A stretch of 64,000 nucleotides of DNA from Acanthosepion esculentum (GCA_964036315.1 OZ038485.1:76357960-76421959), one strand, 5' to 3'; shown: positions 12,965 through 26,060, counted from the stretch's first letter. Notes: generated from the letters alone by a model not told the origin. Made by a program: numbers and translations.

Positions 12965-13400
12965 TCATCATCCCTCCACTCTAACAACAATTGTACATAT
13001 ATGTGGTCTGGCGTTCCTGCTATATATTTAGAGATTCTTGATAAAATCCAAAGAAGAATTTGCAATGTTATTGGTCATGATATTTATATATTTAAGTGCA
13101 TTACTAGATTGGCAGCAAGGTACCATCATTTTAGTTGAAATGGCTAGATGTAACCGTAAGTTCTATACTAACAGTTTCTTTTCTCACACTTCTTGCTTGT
13201 GGAACCCTCTTCTGTTTTTTTTTTTGCTTTCCAGTCAACTTTAAATGCAATGTCAATTGTCATCTTCAGTCTCTCTGAATTCTGTTCTTTTATTGTTCTC
13301 TCTCCTTAATAGTGTTTTTTTTTCTTCTCATATTTTCTAACACTCAGTAACCTCTTTTATCTTAGTGGCTTTAATGCCTTGTCTGGGATGAAATGATTAA
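12965..13400 (+). mobile_element. LINE 3' fragment with internal deletion
   Basis: The plus strand encodes ILDKIQRRICNVIGHD, then jumps to TRLAAR and to MARCNRKFYTNSFFSHTS, matching the end of the 54-57 kb LINE and skipping about 40 codons. The family tail CTGGGATGAAATGATTAAAA follows at about 13383. It is in opposite orientation to the host gene. Confidence 0.8.
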
Positions 13401-14349
13401 AAAACATATAGGGACTAGTTAGGACATGGAGAATTTGTGGTATCCTATGACCATAATAAGAATGTGATGTGGTGTAAGGAATATTAAGAAATGATTGGGT
13501 AAGTGATTGTGGATAGCTAAGTTTTTTGACCTTGTATCATATTTTATTTCCATCATGCAACAGAAGAAAAAAAAGAAATATAAGAATAAAGAAAATATTA
13601 CTGTAAAATTCATCAATATTTCTATTATCTACTACGCAATCTGAATTGAGCTGCTCAAGGAATATTGTAATTTTGTTGAATACAGGAGGTTTCTCTACTA
13701 AAGTAGGATTCATTGGTTGCCACTAACGCTTAACATTAAAAGACTAATATAAATGTTTCCTACTTTGAAATCCTATCACAGCACAAACGACAGAGTGATT
13801 AAGAATTTTTTTAGAATGGAATCAAGATTTATCTCTGGCCCATGCATTCTTTAATGAATGTCCTGTGCCCTGTTCAATAGCAATAATAAATAAACTCTTG
13901 TTTTACAACTGGTGTTGCTGTTTTGAAAAAACAAAACAAAACAAAACATGAGGTAACAACTAGCCACTATTTAACCTATAGCAAGTAAAATCTCTGTAAT
14001 AATACCATAAGTAAATAATGATGCTACCACTGGAGGGGTTGCCCCATAGACTGTCAAGAAAGGACATAAATTATGTTCATTAATAACTGCATTTTATAGA
14101 TTTATGTGCTTTGAACAAAAATCCTTATTAAGAAAATGTACTGAAATCTATTCACCATTTCAATATTATTTCAATATCATTTATTCAAACCATTTGCATC
14201 ACTACAAAAAGGAATTTAGACTAAACAATGAAAGTTGTGAAATATAACACACTCAACCTCAATCATTAGGTAGCCTAATGCTTAATTAGGTCCCAAAAAG
14301 CAATAACTAGGATTTAAAATTCCAAACTAAGAGATTAAATTAAATATGT

Positions 14350-15830
14350 CCAATAAGCAAAATAAATGTGAATCATTTTTTCTGCTCTTCAGTAAAATCT
14401 ATAAATTCATTCATATTGAAAAATTTGTCAACACCACATAATTCTCTTTATTAAAAAATCTTTCTAAATAAAATATACTTTTCTTAAACGTTATTTGAGA
14501 AATATTAATTGATTTAAAGTTTAATTAATCTCAAACGAAACAAATATTACTTTTAGTTTAATGCATAAAAAAGCATCTTTCTTAAGATGTTGGGGGTGTT
14601 TTTAATGTGGTGATGAGTGATGCATGGTCAGCCTATGTTTGGAAAATTTAAATAAGGGGCACAAAATAGAAATAAAATTACGTGAACACCTTTTTATGTA
14701 ATTTTTTAAACTATTTTATAGCCAATAAGTTTTAAATAGGTACCGTTCTTATTTTTCTGTTCATATATCATGAATGGACATCTGTATTTTAAAAAATCGA
14801 CACATTTATTTTACACACGCACAAAATTTAAAATTTCCACTCTTTTTAAAATACTGGGGTGGCGGTCGCTGAATAAGCCTTTCCATTTTTATGACTAGTA
14901 AATAGTTTTTAAATTAATAACAATACGCTTGTGACTTGATCGATACAAATTAATACAGAATTTTATAAACGTTTATATTGTAATTAAAATTTCCAAAAAA
15001 ATGTTATAATTCATTATTCATCGAAAAGTTTTTTTTTCTTACGAAAGAGACAATGTAAAGAAATGTATTTTTTTGTTTGTAGTTTTAACAAAAACAAATT
15101 AAATAATACAACAGAACCTTTTTTCCGTTTCGAATAGCAATGACAAATTAAAAGAACAAATTAAATAATAAAAGTAAAGCATTTTTTTATATTTTTAAAT
15201 AAAAAGTTATAAAACCAACATTTACCAAATTTTCTAATTAAATAATGTCTTAGTTTTAGGTTTTATTTTACGATTGAGAGCAGAATTTCTGTAACTAGGG
15301 TTCCTATTTGACAAAAAATGGATGTTTTTTAGAGGACTTACCGAAGCTAGATTACATTAAAAAAAAATGAAACGAGTGAAGAAACATTATAAATGTAAAA
15401 AAATAAAATTTTTTCAAAAATTTTCTTGAAAAAAACAAAAAAATAAATTAAAATAATTTCATTCATTTTCTAATAAATCCTCACTTTCATTAAAATCCGA
15501 CAATTCGATTTTTGCAAGAATGTGTTTTTCACCGCAAAAAGACGTTTAAAATTTCCTAATTTATGGTCACTTGTTGACGCAAGAAAATCAAAATTTTTAA
15601 CCAAAATTTTGAAGGTTCTAAAAAGGATTAGTTTACTTTAAATAATAAAAAATCCTTTGGTCTAAGACCAAATTAAGAAGAGGTAAGAAGACTCTTCTTC
15701 TTAACTCATAAGGTTAATTTATAACAAAAATTTTGACGATAAAATTTTGTTTTGGGGCATATTTTTCATCGTGTATGTTCATTTTCAGCGAATTTTTGAC
15801 GGTACTTAAGAGTAAGACTAAGAGGTTACT
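14350..15830 (+). repeat. long interspersed repeat, copy 1
   Basis: About 1.45 kb aligns along its whole length with 26370-28110, for example GAAACAAATATTACTT-type blocks at about 14540/26595, ATTAAAATC(C/A)GACAATT at about 15490/27405 and GCAAGAAAA at about 15580/27900. It keeps CpGs better than the surrounding DNA. No coding frame survives. The class is unknown; both copies lie in introns in the same orientation. Confidence 0.65.
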
Positions 15831-16490
15831 TGTTTATAAAGACATTTATCAGTCATATTCAAACAAAGTAAACTACAAAACAAACTAAATAAAAATGCAT
15901 TTTCATACAAAAAGTCTGTTTAAAAAAAATGAATCTTATCTTCCCCACAAAGAACCGAAATCGAAAGTACTGTTTTCTTGTTTATACCACTGTTATAGAA
16001 AAAAGTTTATTTCTTTCTTTACTTTTATTTTCACCAGAACATACATCCCTACAATCAGTATTGCCAACTTTTATGATGATAGTCACGAGAATCTTTTTTT
16101 TTTTGTTGCTTAACTGATTTAAAACAAAAAGAAAAGAATTATTACCAAAGAAGTTCTTAGCACAAACAGTATTCATGGCTTAATAAATAAATGAAATAAA
16201 AAGCAAAATTTTTAATAGAAAATGTTTTTCTCAACTCACTCTACGCATCATGATACAACGTTGTTTTTTTCGGTGATAAATAAATTTTGTAATCTCATTA
16301 AATTTAATCCGGAAGCGAGCGTAGCGTTTTTTTGTTTGTTTTAGTTTTTTTTTACGTAAATAGTAAAAAGGCAACTTTATAAAGAAAATACATCGACGCA
16401 TTTGAACACCTCTCTTATCTCTAAAAATTAGGTGCTGTTTTCAAATATTAAAAACTTGCTTTCGCTGTTTATTTATTGATTTTTTTGTAG
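15830..16490. other. AT-rich intron sequence, no gene seen
   Basis: Short overlapping open frames at 15895-16117 are T-rich and unsupported. The sequence keeps some CpGs, like the adjoining repeat, and may be its continuation. Confidence 0.45.
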
Positions 16491-16494
16491 CGTC

Positions 16495-18010
16495 CAGTCC
16501 TCCAAATCCTAAGCGATCAACCAGGCATCACCCAATAATTTCTCTGTCCAACCCACTTTCTATCTAAGAAGAGTATACTTCGATCATTTGTGAATATGCT
16601 GATGACAATGGTATAGGTGCACCTCCAAAACTCATGCTCAGATCTTGGAAACTGATCTCTCCTTTGACATAGCTCTAAAAGAAAAAACTTGGCTGGTCAC
16701 ATTCAACGCCTCAGAAACCAAGCTACTGCATACTCGTGCAACGTGCGATCTCGCGTAGCGTGCAGCCCCCAAATTTTCACTTATAAAAAATGTAACACGT
16801 GTTTCATGCGAGTTCCTTTTTTAAGAGACCAAATTACAATAACCACTTTTCCTCAATCTCTTTCTCATCTTCTAGTTAAATACAAGTTAAAAATGTAAAA
16901 GAGAATGAATGACAAAATTATTGTTAGTAACGCTTCTTACAGCCATAAACAACCGAACGAGAAAGAGCTAAAAAAAAAAAACATCTTAAACAAACGTAAA
17001 CAATAGAAAAAAGAGAAAAGATGCATATGCTCTGTCTGTATTTTATAATATAATACTAATATGTGAATATTACATGCATTACTGGATAGAGTTAAGTAAA
17101 AACATAAGTTTTATCAAAAATCATGTTCATTTTAAATACAGCTGTACTTTTTGACTAATGGATATAGTTTGGTCAACGGCCAGCAGTACATACGTTAATT
17201 TTGTATCTCATGTATGATGCGACCCCCTTAAAATTAGCTTCAAAATTAGGTCTTCAAAAGTCACATGATACAGTAGTTACATTTATTACTGATCTAACCC
17301 AGAACTTTCAACAATCGCAATGAATGGATGTTCACTCCGGGAGGCTTTATACCTTGAGAACCTATTGGTGCTCAACTCAGATCACAAGTGGAACTTGTGC
17401 ATACGATCTGTTGCTAAAGATTCTGGAAAAATGGTTGGTTCCTTGTACTGCACCAGTAAATACCTGACTCCACCTGCTATCCTCTATCTTTACAAGAGCC
17501 AGGTCAGGCTGAAAATGAAGTATTGTTGCCATATATGGGCAGGAGCTTCCCAATTCTCACTTTCCAGTTTTACAATCATAATCATGTGTGTCTTTGTGGG
17601 TGATGAATTATTTTCCACAATACAACCCCTTTCTCACAGATGAAACATCACAAGTCTCTTGCTGCTCTATCATTATTTCCATGGAAAGTGCTCAAACAAA
17701 CTACATTCCTTAGTTCCACCAGTTCTAACCTTCATGGCTAAGACCCACCATGCCATGCACATTGTAGCGAACCACCCTCATTCCTTTTGTATTCTATTAG
17801 TAAGATGTAAGTTCCACATGTGCAGTTTATTCTCATGAAATTTGGCTGTGTGAAAGCAAATCCCAAGAGGATGATTACCTGATCACAACAAACAAAAACC
17901 TTTTTTAAGTCTAGGATTAACTGTTATCTTCCCCACATATCCACATAAACTGTGCCTCTTACTCTTTGGCCTTGTACAGGGTGAACATCATTGTAAAAGA
18001 AAAAAAATTT
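16495..18010 (+). mobile_element. LINE fragment split by about 550 bases of foreign sequence
   Basis: The left part (16495-16745) encodes EYADD and, after a frame change, WLVTFNASETKLL, matching the catalytic and following motifs of the 54-57 kb LINE. The right part (17300-18010) resumes with MNGCSLREA, VLNSDHKWN, KMVGSLYC, YLYKSQ and YCCHIWAGA, and ends in a degraded tail. The intervening 16746-17300 matches neither. It looks like an insertion or a replacement. Many stops; a dead copy. Confidence 0.78.
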
Positions 18011-18469
18011 CACCAATGCACATTGCATGTATTATCACTATTGGCATTTGTGACCAATAAGTGACTTTAAAAATCCAGAGGAATATGAGGCTACATAAAG
18101 ACAAGGTAAATAGTTCAATGCTTGGTATGCAGAATTTGTTTAAGATGCTAAAATCAAGAATACTCGAGATTTTTTCAAAATAAATAAAATCTTGCTATAG
18201 TTTTGTACTTCTAAAAAAAAAAAAAATAATCATGTTTTTTTTTAATTCTGTTTTCATATTACTACCAATTATGCACTCTAGATCATGAATATAAAAAATA
18301 ATTTTTTTTTATATTGGTGGTCTGAAGTCATTAATTGATAGTAATATGAAAAAATTATTTCTTGGTGAGGTGCATTTCTGTAGAAATGTTGTTTCATTTA
18401 TTTAAAAAAAAAAAAAAAGAAAAAACTGACATTTTTATAATTGAAACTTGATTTCTCCATGAAGAAGAA

Positions 18470-18830
18470 TGCTACATTCAAAAGTCAGTGAGTATGAACA
18501 TTGGCTACACTGGTAGCCAATGTTCAATAACAATAGATCATTCATCTGGATAATTCACTGTTGTCACTGAGCCCAGATTGTCCAGAAATGGTTTGAGGAG
18601 CATTCTGGAAACTTCCAATGAGTGGTGTGGTCACCACATTCACCCAACATTAGCCTAATTGGGCATTTAGGGGATGTGGTAGAGAGATCTATTTGCAAGC
18701 AAAATGTTGCATGTCTACAAATATCAGAGCTGGAGACAGATATTGAGACAGCATGACTCAACATCTCTCTAGGTCTTCTGACTATTTGTGGAATCAATAT
18801 CATATTCAGTTGATGTACTACATAAGACTA
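18470..18830 (+). pseudogene. Tc1/mariner transposase C-terminal fragment
   Basis: After allowing indels, the plus strand encodes PHSPNISLIGHLGDVVERSI followed by a helical stretch. This is the recognisable SPDLNPIE-like region holding the last catalytic residue of Tc1-type DDE transposases and its sequel. Here that acidic residue is replaced (IGHL). It has several stops and no visible inverted terminal repeats. Confidence 0.6.
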
Positions 18831-19300
18831 AAGAGGATCTTACAAGATACTATGCACCTATCCCTTGACTCCTAGCAACATTAACATGATCAAAACATAA
18901 TTATTAGAATTATTAATAGAAGAATTTTCTTCTTTAAAAAATCTCAAATGCATCATTTACCATATTTTATATTGCTTATTGTTTATATCAGTTATAAGGA
19001 TAAGTCCTTTGAGAATTTAAATCATCAATTTTTTTTATCAAACAGGACACCTAGTTACAGAAAATCAGCTCTGAATTGTAAAATTAAAAATGCAGTAAAA
19101 CTATGACTAATTTCATTCACGAAGAAAAAAAAACTCAACAAATTTTATAACAAAGAAATCTTTTAGTTCAGTCTGTCTCTTTCTAAAATGTAATAAATAT
19201 TCAGAAAACAGTTTGCATTTTCAAATGCTGTGCTGAACTACAATCAACAGTAATTTCAGTCAAGGATGCTTTTATACAGTATTTTTTCTATGAACAATCT
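18830..19300. other. AT-rich intron sequence, no gene seen
   Basis: I see nothing with splice signals or homology here. Confidence 0.5.
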
Positions 19301-19304
19301 TTTT

Positions 19305-20130
19305 TTAATTGTTTCATTCCAAGCAAGGCAATAAAGCCACTAAAATTCAAGGGATTACTGAAAATGAATGAATATGAGAAAATTCATTAAGGTGAGAGGA
19401 CAATAAAAGAACAAAATTCAAGGAGACAAAAGATGACAATTGACATTTTTGAAGGTCAAAGTTAACTGGAAAGCAAGAAGCCAGAAGAGAGTTCCACAAG
19501 TGAGAAGTGCAAGAGCATAGAACTTAGGGTTATATCTAGCAATTTCAACTATAAAATAATAAGACCTTGCTGCCAATCTAGCACTGAACTTAAATTCAAA
19601 AAGTGTAGATACCAAAGAGGCTAGCTTATCAGAAAAATTAATATGATAATATTTATAGAAAAGGCACAGGGAAGCTATATTATGGTGGTGGGAAGGTGAT
19701 TGAAGCTGAAATGCCAAGTCAGAACCAATAATGTCGCAGATTGTTAGATTTTTGTCAAGAATCTCTAAAAATATAGCAGAAGCACCAGATGTAACAGTAA
19801 TATTCAATGCATGGATGACTGGCAGACTGAAGGTGTACGCTAGATTCTGGCAAGAAAAATTGTTTAATACTAGTAGCAGAGCTAGCAATTGTTTCAATAT
19901 AATCATTCCATTTCATGTCAGTGGAAAACGTTAGTCAGAGAAGGTACAATGCGTTACTCTCCTGGAGGTTAGCATCAGCTATGCTGATGGAAGGCAAAAA
20001 AGGTACTTTAAGACAATTAAAAGAGAGCAGTTTTCTTTTGGGGTGTTAAAATTAACAAGGCATTTCTTGCCCCAGTTAACAGATTGAAGGCCATTTCTGA
20101 GATCAGCTGCCAATTTGACCTTATCAAACC
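19305..20130 (-). mobile_element. 5'-truncated LINE fragment, longest intronic copy
   Basis: On the minus strand it begins DKVKLAADLRNGLQSV and CLVNFN, matching the region just after the YADD motif of the 54-57 kb LINE. It runs through NIASLCLFYKYYHINFSDKL and FEFKFSARLAARSYYF to the 3' tail. Frames are broken. The FEFK...RLA stretch shows that this family normally codes through the point where the 54-57 kb copy stops. Confidence 0.85.
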
Positions 20131-20149
20131 TATCAGTACAAGTATGTTA

Positions 20150-21180
20150 AACTCTCACATCTATACATGCACACAACTGTGAGAGTGAATCTACACATTT
20201 CCATTATTACTAACCTACTTGCTAGTAAAGACACTGATACATGCAAATTATACTGTATGCAAAAAATAAGCAGAATGCTTAATAGCTTTGTCTTTTTTCA
20301 TTCACTGTATATTCATTAAAGATAATTTTGTTTTAATGCTGTAACAAAATCATATTCATTTCACCCATCAATTTATAACTGTTTTTTATATTGCAAATGC
20401 AAATTCAAATATACATTCATGTCCACTTCTTAATGTATTGTTGTAATAAAAACTAATATCTTTATAAAGAAATATGAAAAGTATGTTACAGTAGATTTAT
20501 TTATGTTTGAGAATATTAAGAATTTTACTTTGATTAAAGAATAATCAAAACTGTATAAATATAAAGTACATCACAGACTGAAATACAAAGTTTGCTTTCA
20601 TAATTTACATCAGGTTTTTTTTCCTCTCATGTCTACATATGTAAGCCTATAAGCTTTATTCTGGTGATGCTTTACTCACATATCCAAGCCTACAGGATTC
20701 AAGTAGTCATAACAACAATGTATTTCATTTAGCAGGGAGGTATACAAATGATGCAGTAATAGAACATTGAACTCTCTATATAAAAAATAATCATCTCAAT
20801 TAAAGTGTAAAATAAATGAGACTTGTAAAAATTTGCATAAAAAAATAAAAGGGAATTGGCATCAAATCAGGAAAATAAAACTCTGCCAATTGAGCTTTTC
20901 TACTTTTAAAATATAAATCAATTCATAGTCATTTTAAAACATTTTAATGATTTTAGTTTGATATTTTTGAAAAATGGCTGTCCATGTGGATCCACTAATA
21001 AGAAGAATCAAAGAAGATGATAAATGAAATCAGGTAGAAAATATTGAGAGTATGAGAGATTTCTTTGAAAAGAGAGCGTATTGTTGTAAGGGAAATAATT
21101 ATCTAGCTTTTGATTATAATCATTTCTTAATGTTAACCAAAAACTTCAAAAAGATGAAAATTAATGCTAATCATTTACTC
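20150..21180. other. AT-rich intron 4 sequence, no gene seen
   Basis: No exon, no repeat match within the window and no notable motif were seen. Confidence 0.5.
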
Positions 21181-21182
21181 AC

Positions 21183-21805
21183 CTTTGTAATTACTGTCAG
21201 TGCCTGTGAGCAGAGTTGGTCAAGCTCTGGCACTGTCTCCTTGAAATATTCAACAACACTCTGCAAAGCAAGAATGCTCTCCCGAACATTGATCTTTGCA
21301 TCTTTCTTGATCTTTTCAACACCATGTAGCACCCATGCATCTCCAAGGTATTCAGTAGCAATAGCAAAATTATGACTGCCAGCTTGACCATCCAATGCTG
21401 CCCCGTCAGCATTTAAAATCATTTTCTCATCTACTGTATCTGGTGTTTTGTTATGCATATTTGGTACCATTGGTGCTGAAATTGTTTTCCTTGTTGTCTG
21501 GGTTTCTTCTTCCTCTACAATTGCCTTTCCCATCATGCCATCCACCACCACTCCCGTCTCTGCAGATGCTGGAGGTGGTAGTGGTGGAGGTGGGGTATAA
21601 GGGGTCATTGGTGTTTGTGGAGTACCTGGGGTCTGAGGTGTCACTGGGGTCTGAGGTGTCACTGGGGTCTGGGGTGTCATTGGAGTTTGTGGAGTACCCG
21701 GCGTTCCTGGTGTACTTGGTTCACTTTTGTTTTCACAGAGAAGAGATTCTCGACGAGGTGGGGGTGGGGGAGGGGCATGTTTTCTCCGCTGTACTTTGGA
21801 CATCC
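21183..21805 (-). CDS. host gene exon 4: Pro-rich / Thr-Pro repeat linker and start of the helical region
   Basis: This is the largest exon found, 623 bases: two bases, then 207 codons, ending in phase 0 at AAAG|GTGAGT. The acceptor is TTTTTCCAG. Reading begins M-S-K-V-Q-R-R-K, followed by six prolines and RR, a possible SH3 or profilin/WW ligand. Then comes a run of about 40 residues made of Thr-Pro repeats (TPQTPVT type), a second Pro block (PPPPLPPP), and an acidic stretch (EEEETQ). The last third is helical and looks globular (GDAWVLHGVEKIKK...QALTVITK). This suggests an adaptor or scaffold with a disordered proline-rich linker in front of helical bundles. The family is not recognised. 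A start at the in-exon ATG is possible for a shorter isoform, but the upstream exons share the frame. Confidence 0.86.
21598..21720. repeat. coding minisatellite inside host exon 4
   Basis: Near-identical 18-base units of the type GTCACTGGGGTCTGAGGT are repeated. On the minus strand they encode the Thr-Pro-Gln-Thr-Pro repeats. All variants keep the frame and most changes keep the Thr-Pro pattern. Confidence 0.85.
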
Positions 21806-22376
21806 CTGGAAAAATAAAAAGAATATATACAGACATATATTTGATTTTTTTTCATATCTATAAACTATTTTTTCCTGTTTTAATATTTTGCTGTTCATAG
21901 AAAAGTTATTCATTTTCATTATTTTAAATAGGCATAATTCAACATCATTGGTTCTTGATCCTATTTTGAAAGGTTTAATTCTAGTTTTTGAGTTTTTGAC
22001 CAGTTATATTGACACAGAATACCACCCTAAAAACCTTCCAACTTTGATGCAGGACTGTGACTCATAAATGTTAGTTAGCTTGACTGAATAAAAATAAATA
22101 ACAAAAAGTTACCTAAAAAATAAATAAATAAATACTCATATTATTGCTAGTCTTACCTAGTTCAATTAGAACACTAGAACACTGCCTAAGTCCAATTCCC
22201 CTGTTGTCAGTAGGAAATTAATTTTTAACTGATATACTGAAATGGTTAATAAATGGTTTTCTCTAAATCACTCAAAAAAAAAAAAAAAAATCCTATTAGA
22301 TACTCATCATTTTTTAATTTGTGTAAAAAATAAATAATGACTTACAAAGTACAGAACTAAAACAAATATTCCTTAC

Positions 22377-22528
22377 CTGAGCACATGCGGCCAAGGCTGT
22401 TAGTGGCTGGAAATGCTTTCGGCCGATGTCGGCAAGACTCAGAAGTTGGCAGAGTGGCACTGCTTCCAGCCTCACTTCCAGCAGCACCAAACTGACTTAA
22501 AATCTCATTCCTATGCTTGCGCAGGACT
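22377..22528 (-). CDS. host gene exon 3 (about residues 36-87)
   Basis: This 152-base exon lies between the acceptor TTGTCTTTGCAG and the donor CTCAG|GTAAGG. It finishes one codon, carries 50 whole codons and leaves one base. It continues the helix of exon 2 (VLRKHRNEILSQFG) and then becomes a low-complexity Gly/Ala/Ser linker with a basic, proline-containing end (HRPKAFP). The last base plus two bases of exon 4 make Gly. Intron 3, to exon 4, is only 571 bases, and the two exons read through in one frame. No catalytic motif is visible; the segment looks like the start of a disordered region between helical parts. Confidence 0.8.
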
Positions 22529-22639
22529 CTGCAAAGACAAATGGCTTTTCTATTCAGCCAACCTGACTTCAACAAATGACTACATTTTTTCAATAGCATT
22601 GAAAATTGGTTACTGCACAATAAAAGTAATATAGCAAAT

Positions 22640-24180
22640 AGAGAACTGCTTGCACATATGATTGGATGGGCCCAAAGTTAAATGCTTGCAACCGTGCCAA
22701 TGAGCTCTTAGCAACCTTGAACAGTTGACACGATTGGTTAACCTCCAGCTGGGTTAGTCAAAGCAGTACACAGTGGTGGATGACGTTTCATAATAGTATC
22801 TGGTGACTTTATTGTATCGGGTTTTTTATTGATAAATATGAAAGTTATGTAGTTCCTTATCCCAACATAGGCATTACCTTTTTGATTTACATTGTCACCG
22901 ATGTAGCACAGTCTCTCAAATCAGCCAATCAAAAAATGGGATTTTCAAGCTTCATTTTTCTTTGAAAATTTTGAGCAGCCTGGAGATATGAGGTAGTTTT
23001 ATTGATCAAAAGTTGAAAATACAAGTGTTTTTACACTTTTTACGAACAAAATTTGAAGCAATGTTAATTTCGTTTACTGATGGAGGATGAAGGCATTTAA
23101 GTAGCACGAATTTAGATAAAAACGGGCAAGAACTTTTTTGGACAGCGATGCGCAGTAGTAAAATTATAGTGAGTAGGTGCCTTTTGCTACACGTAAATGG
23201 CATGAAAAGACATAACAGAGCCCTGGTGTCCCCTCGAAGGAAAAAATGCAATCAAATGTGAAAAATTGGACAATGGGGGGGGGGGTGCGATTTTGTCCAC
23301 TTGGTTTAAAAGTGGTGGTATGAAGTGGCATGAAATGTATTAGTGAATGCACACTGAATTCAATCCTATTCTTTAGTAGGTTAAATGGGCTACAAACACC
23401 TAAAAAGCAACAGTTTCACCTTGTTTCTACTGATTTTTCTGGTAAAATTTGACATGTAGCTCTGTAAATCCCTTTTTGAAATGGCCTCGACATTTACTTT
23501 ACTGTGTGAATGCAGAAAACATGGAAAGTAATGCATGCCTGCATTGAAACAGTAAAAGATCCTTTTTAAAAACCATGGTATGAACGTTAAATCCTGAAAC
23601 AAAAGTAGGCTACCTGTAACCTCTACCCCATTTGGGATTCTTGATGCGTGCACGTGTGACGCCCTTCCATTCACACTTGATCTCACATGACCCTGGAGCA
23701 TGAATGGGCCAATCAGCAGCAAGCATCACGCAAGCCACGCATAACTAATAACACTAATCCGATTGGCTTTTGGAGCGCAAAGTTTGGCTGCGACAGAAAT
23801 CCTTCATTGTGATAACTTTTGCATCCGAAACCAAAAAAAGGCCATTCTTGTCCTTTCTTATTCTCATATAAGCACTTAAATCTGACTTTTTTCTAATTAT
23901 GCTACTGCTATTAATTCTGACATGAAAAGTGCCCATATTTGCTTGTGTGCGATGAATGCACATAATTACACACATATGTGTCCGATCAAAAATGAAAAAT
24001 CAATAATATTGATTTAAATATTGACATAAATCAATTTTTGGCACTGTCAAAACCTCAGCAGGACCATTAGCAGTAACTGTGTCAAATTTGGTTGAAATCG
24101 GTTGAAAAATGTAGGAGATCCGATCAAACATATAAACGAACACCCACACATTCTGTCTGTATAGATGTTGCAGATTTCAT
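22640..24180. repeat. probable interspersed repeat with CpG-rich body
   Basis: The stretch differs from the flanking intron in keeping CpGs and in a G11 run at 23275-23285. Near its right end are CCAAATTTGG-like and GGTTGAAATCGGTTGAAAAA motifs, then AACGAACACCCACACATTCT. That pattern resembles 3' ends of several invertebrate retroelements. No frame is coding. The class and boundaries are unproven. Confidence 0.35.
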
Positions 24181-25349
24181 AAATATAATAAATTCACTAA
24201 TATTAATCAGTCTGGTATCTGAATTGATCTGTAATATATTTTCCTGTTTTTCTATACATTTATTTGTCTCTTAAGTAAATAAGACCATTTCAAAATTTGG
24301 CAGGGGTTCCTTGAATTGATATAAAAATTCACTATTATCACTTGAATAAATGACAAACATTGATATTTGATCATAAAGATTATTGTTATTAAAGATTTTG
24401 TGTAAATAGTAATAAACTATGAAGAACTACTTGGTAAGCATGCTAACATATTTCAAATTCCAGAGATGTTATATAATAAACATTAAAGGTGAATTATGTT
24501 TAAATCTAACAGCTACTCCATTTGCTTAGAGGTATGGCTAGAAGGACTTCATATGAATTTGACTTTAAAACCTTAAAGATGAAAAACAGAGTACGCCTTC
24601 TTTATGACCAAGACATCTTGGTTACAGGATCTGGGAAATTGATAGTTGCTTAATAAATGCTCAGCTATTGCTGACCCAGATGAATTAACACACTCATGTG
24701 CATTGTGCAAATTGCCTTTCTGAATATTGGCTGATATGTTCTGATTAGTCTTTGCTTCCACCCTCTGACATGTTCTATGTAGTCAGCGTTACACTGAATG
24801 CTGAAACATTTTATCAAAATTCCTTAATCTGGTGCCCTCCAACTAAGTGCTTCAAAAGTCAAGTTAAAATTTTATAAATAAAATGATATATATATATATC
24901 TTTAGATTGTATCTCTCTGTTTTCCTATCTATATATGGATAGTAAAGTTGAAAGTGAATTTTATACAACTGGTAGTAAAGGTTATATATAATGTATAAGG
25001 ATATTAACAATGTTTTTTTAGTAATCTTTAAGAGTAATGTACTAATGTTTAGTTTGACATTTATTATCACTTTTGCACAATCCAATCCGAAAGTGTTCTT
25101 AACTAAATACAGATATGAATAAGGATTAAATTTACCAAATGTATTTGGTGCCATGAAATTTCACTGATTTACTATGGACCCTAATATATAGCTAAAATTT
25201 AAATAATCAGAGCACTCTTCAATTTCACTAGATAAACCATAGATCGGGTCATAGAGGAATGCAGAAAAAATAAAGCAAAAGTCAACAAAAAAAAATACCC
25301 AGCTTGATATCTTAATACATATCAGAATTTAATTTGAGAACCACTACTA

Positions 25350-26060
25350 CAATGTTTTACAAGTTCACGTTCTAACTTCTTTTCTGATCTTTGCCCTGAC
25401 ATACACTCTTGCTTCCAAAACCAGCTCCCAAAGCCTTGATTCTTATCAGAGATAAGATTTTCTGATGAATGAGAGAGCAGGAACATATAAAAAGGAATTT
25501 GACCACCCCTGCCTTGACCATGGTGTCATAGTCAGCAGTGAGGGGGATTAATACTCACAACATATCAAAGATAAGAATATATTTTCTGATGAATGAGAGG
25601 GCCAGGAATGTGTAGTAATTTTGGAGGGAAAGTTCCCAATATTCCTGAGCCTTCTAATCTCAATAAATACAGAGAATATGCACCTTTTTTGCAGTGAGTA
25701 TTTGACATCATCTGTGATAACATCAGGTCAGCAACAGTAACCTGTTTCTAGGAAGAAATCTACATGCTGGGCTCTAAAGACAGAATGTCAGCCCTCTACT
25801 AAAACTACTTGAAATTTGTTGTCAGGGACCTTGAAATTCCTGTTGTTGGCCACTACTACAAACTACAAACTATGGGTCTTCCAGTTGTTTCCTCCTCAAC
25901 AGGAGCTCTGAAGAAATCTTATGTGAGTGTTAACCCCTTAAGAAGAATTTACTTGCTTAAAGAACTTTTAGGTCCTCAGAGAAATATTTTGAGGAAGAAA
26001 AGTGTTCATATAAAGTTTAGCTCAAACTTTATATGAACACCTTTCTTCCTTTAAGTTAAA
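25350..26060 (+). repeat. probable repeat containing an internal duplication, a 75-codon frame and a long hairpin
   Basis: GATAAGA(TT) then TTTTCTGATGAATGAGAG occurs twice (about 25450 and 25570). The following open frame (25809-26036) is better than chance in composition (RDLEIPVVGHYYKLQTMGLP...) but matches no family I can name. It runs into the left arm of the hairpin at 25992-26050. This could be a mobile-element remnant. Confidence 0.35.
25992..26050. repeat. 27-bp inverted repeat with 5-base loop
   Basis: Arms 25992-26018 and 26024-26050 are complementary at 26 of 27 positions around AGCTC. The left arm starts AGGAAGAAAAGTGTTCATAT. Transcribed, it would form a long near-perfect hairpin. 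Confidence 0.92.
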
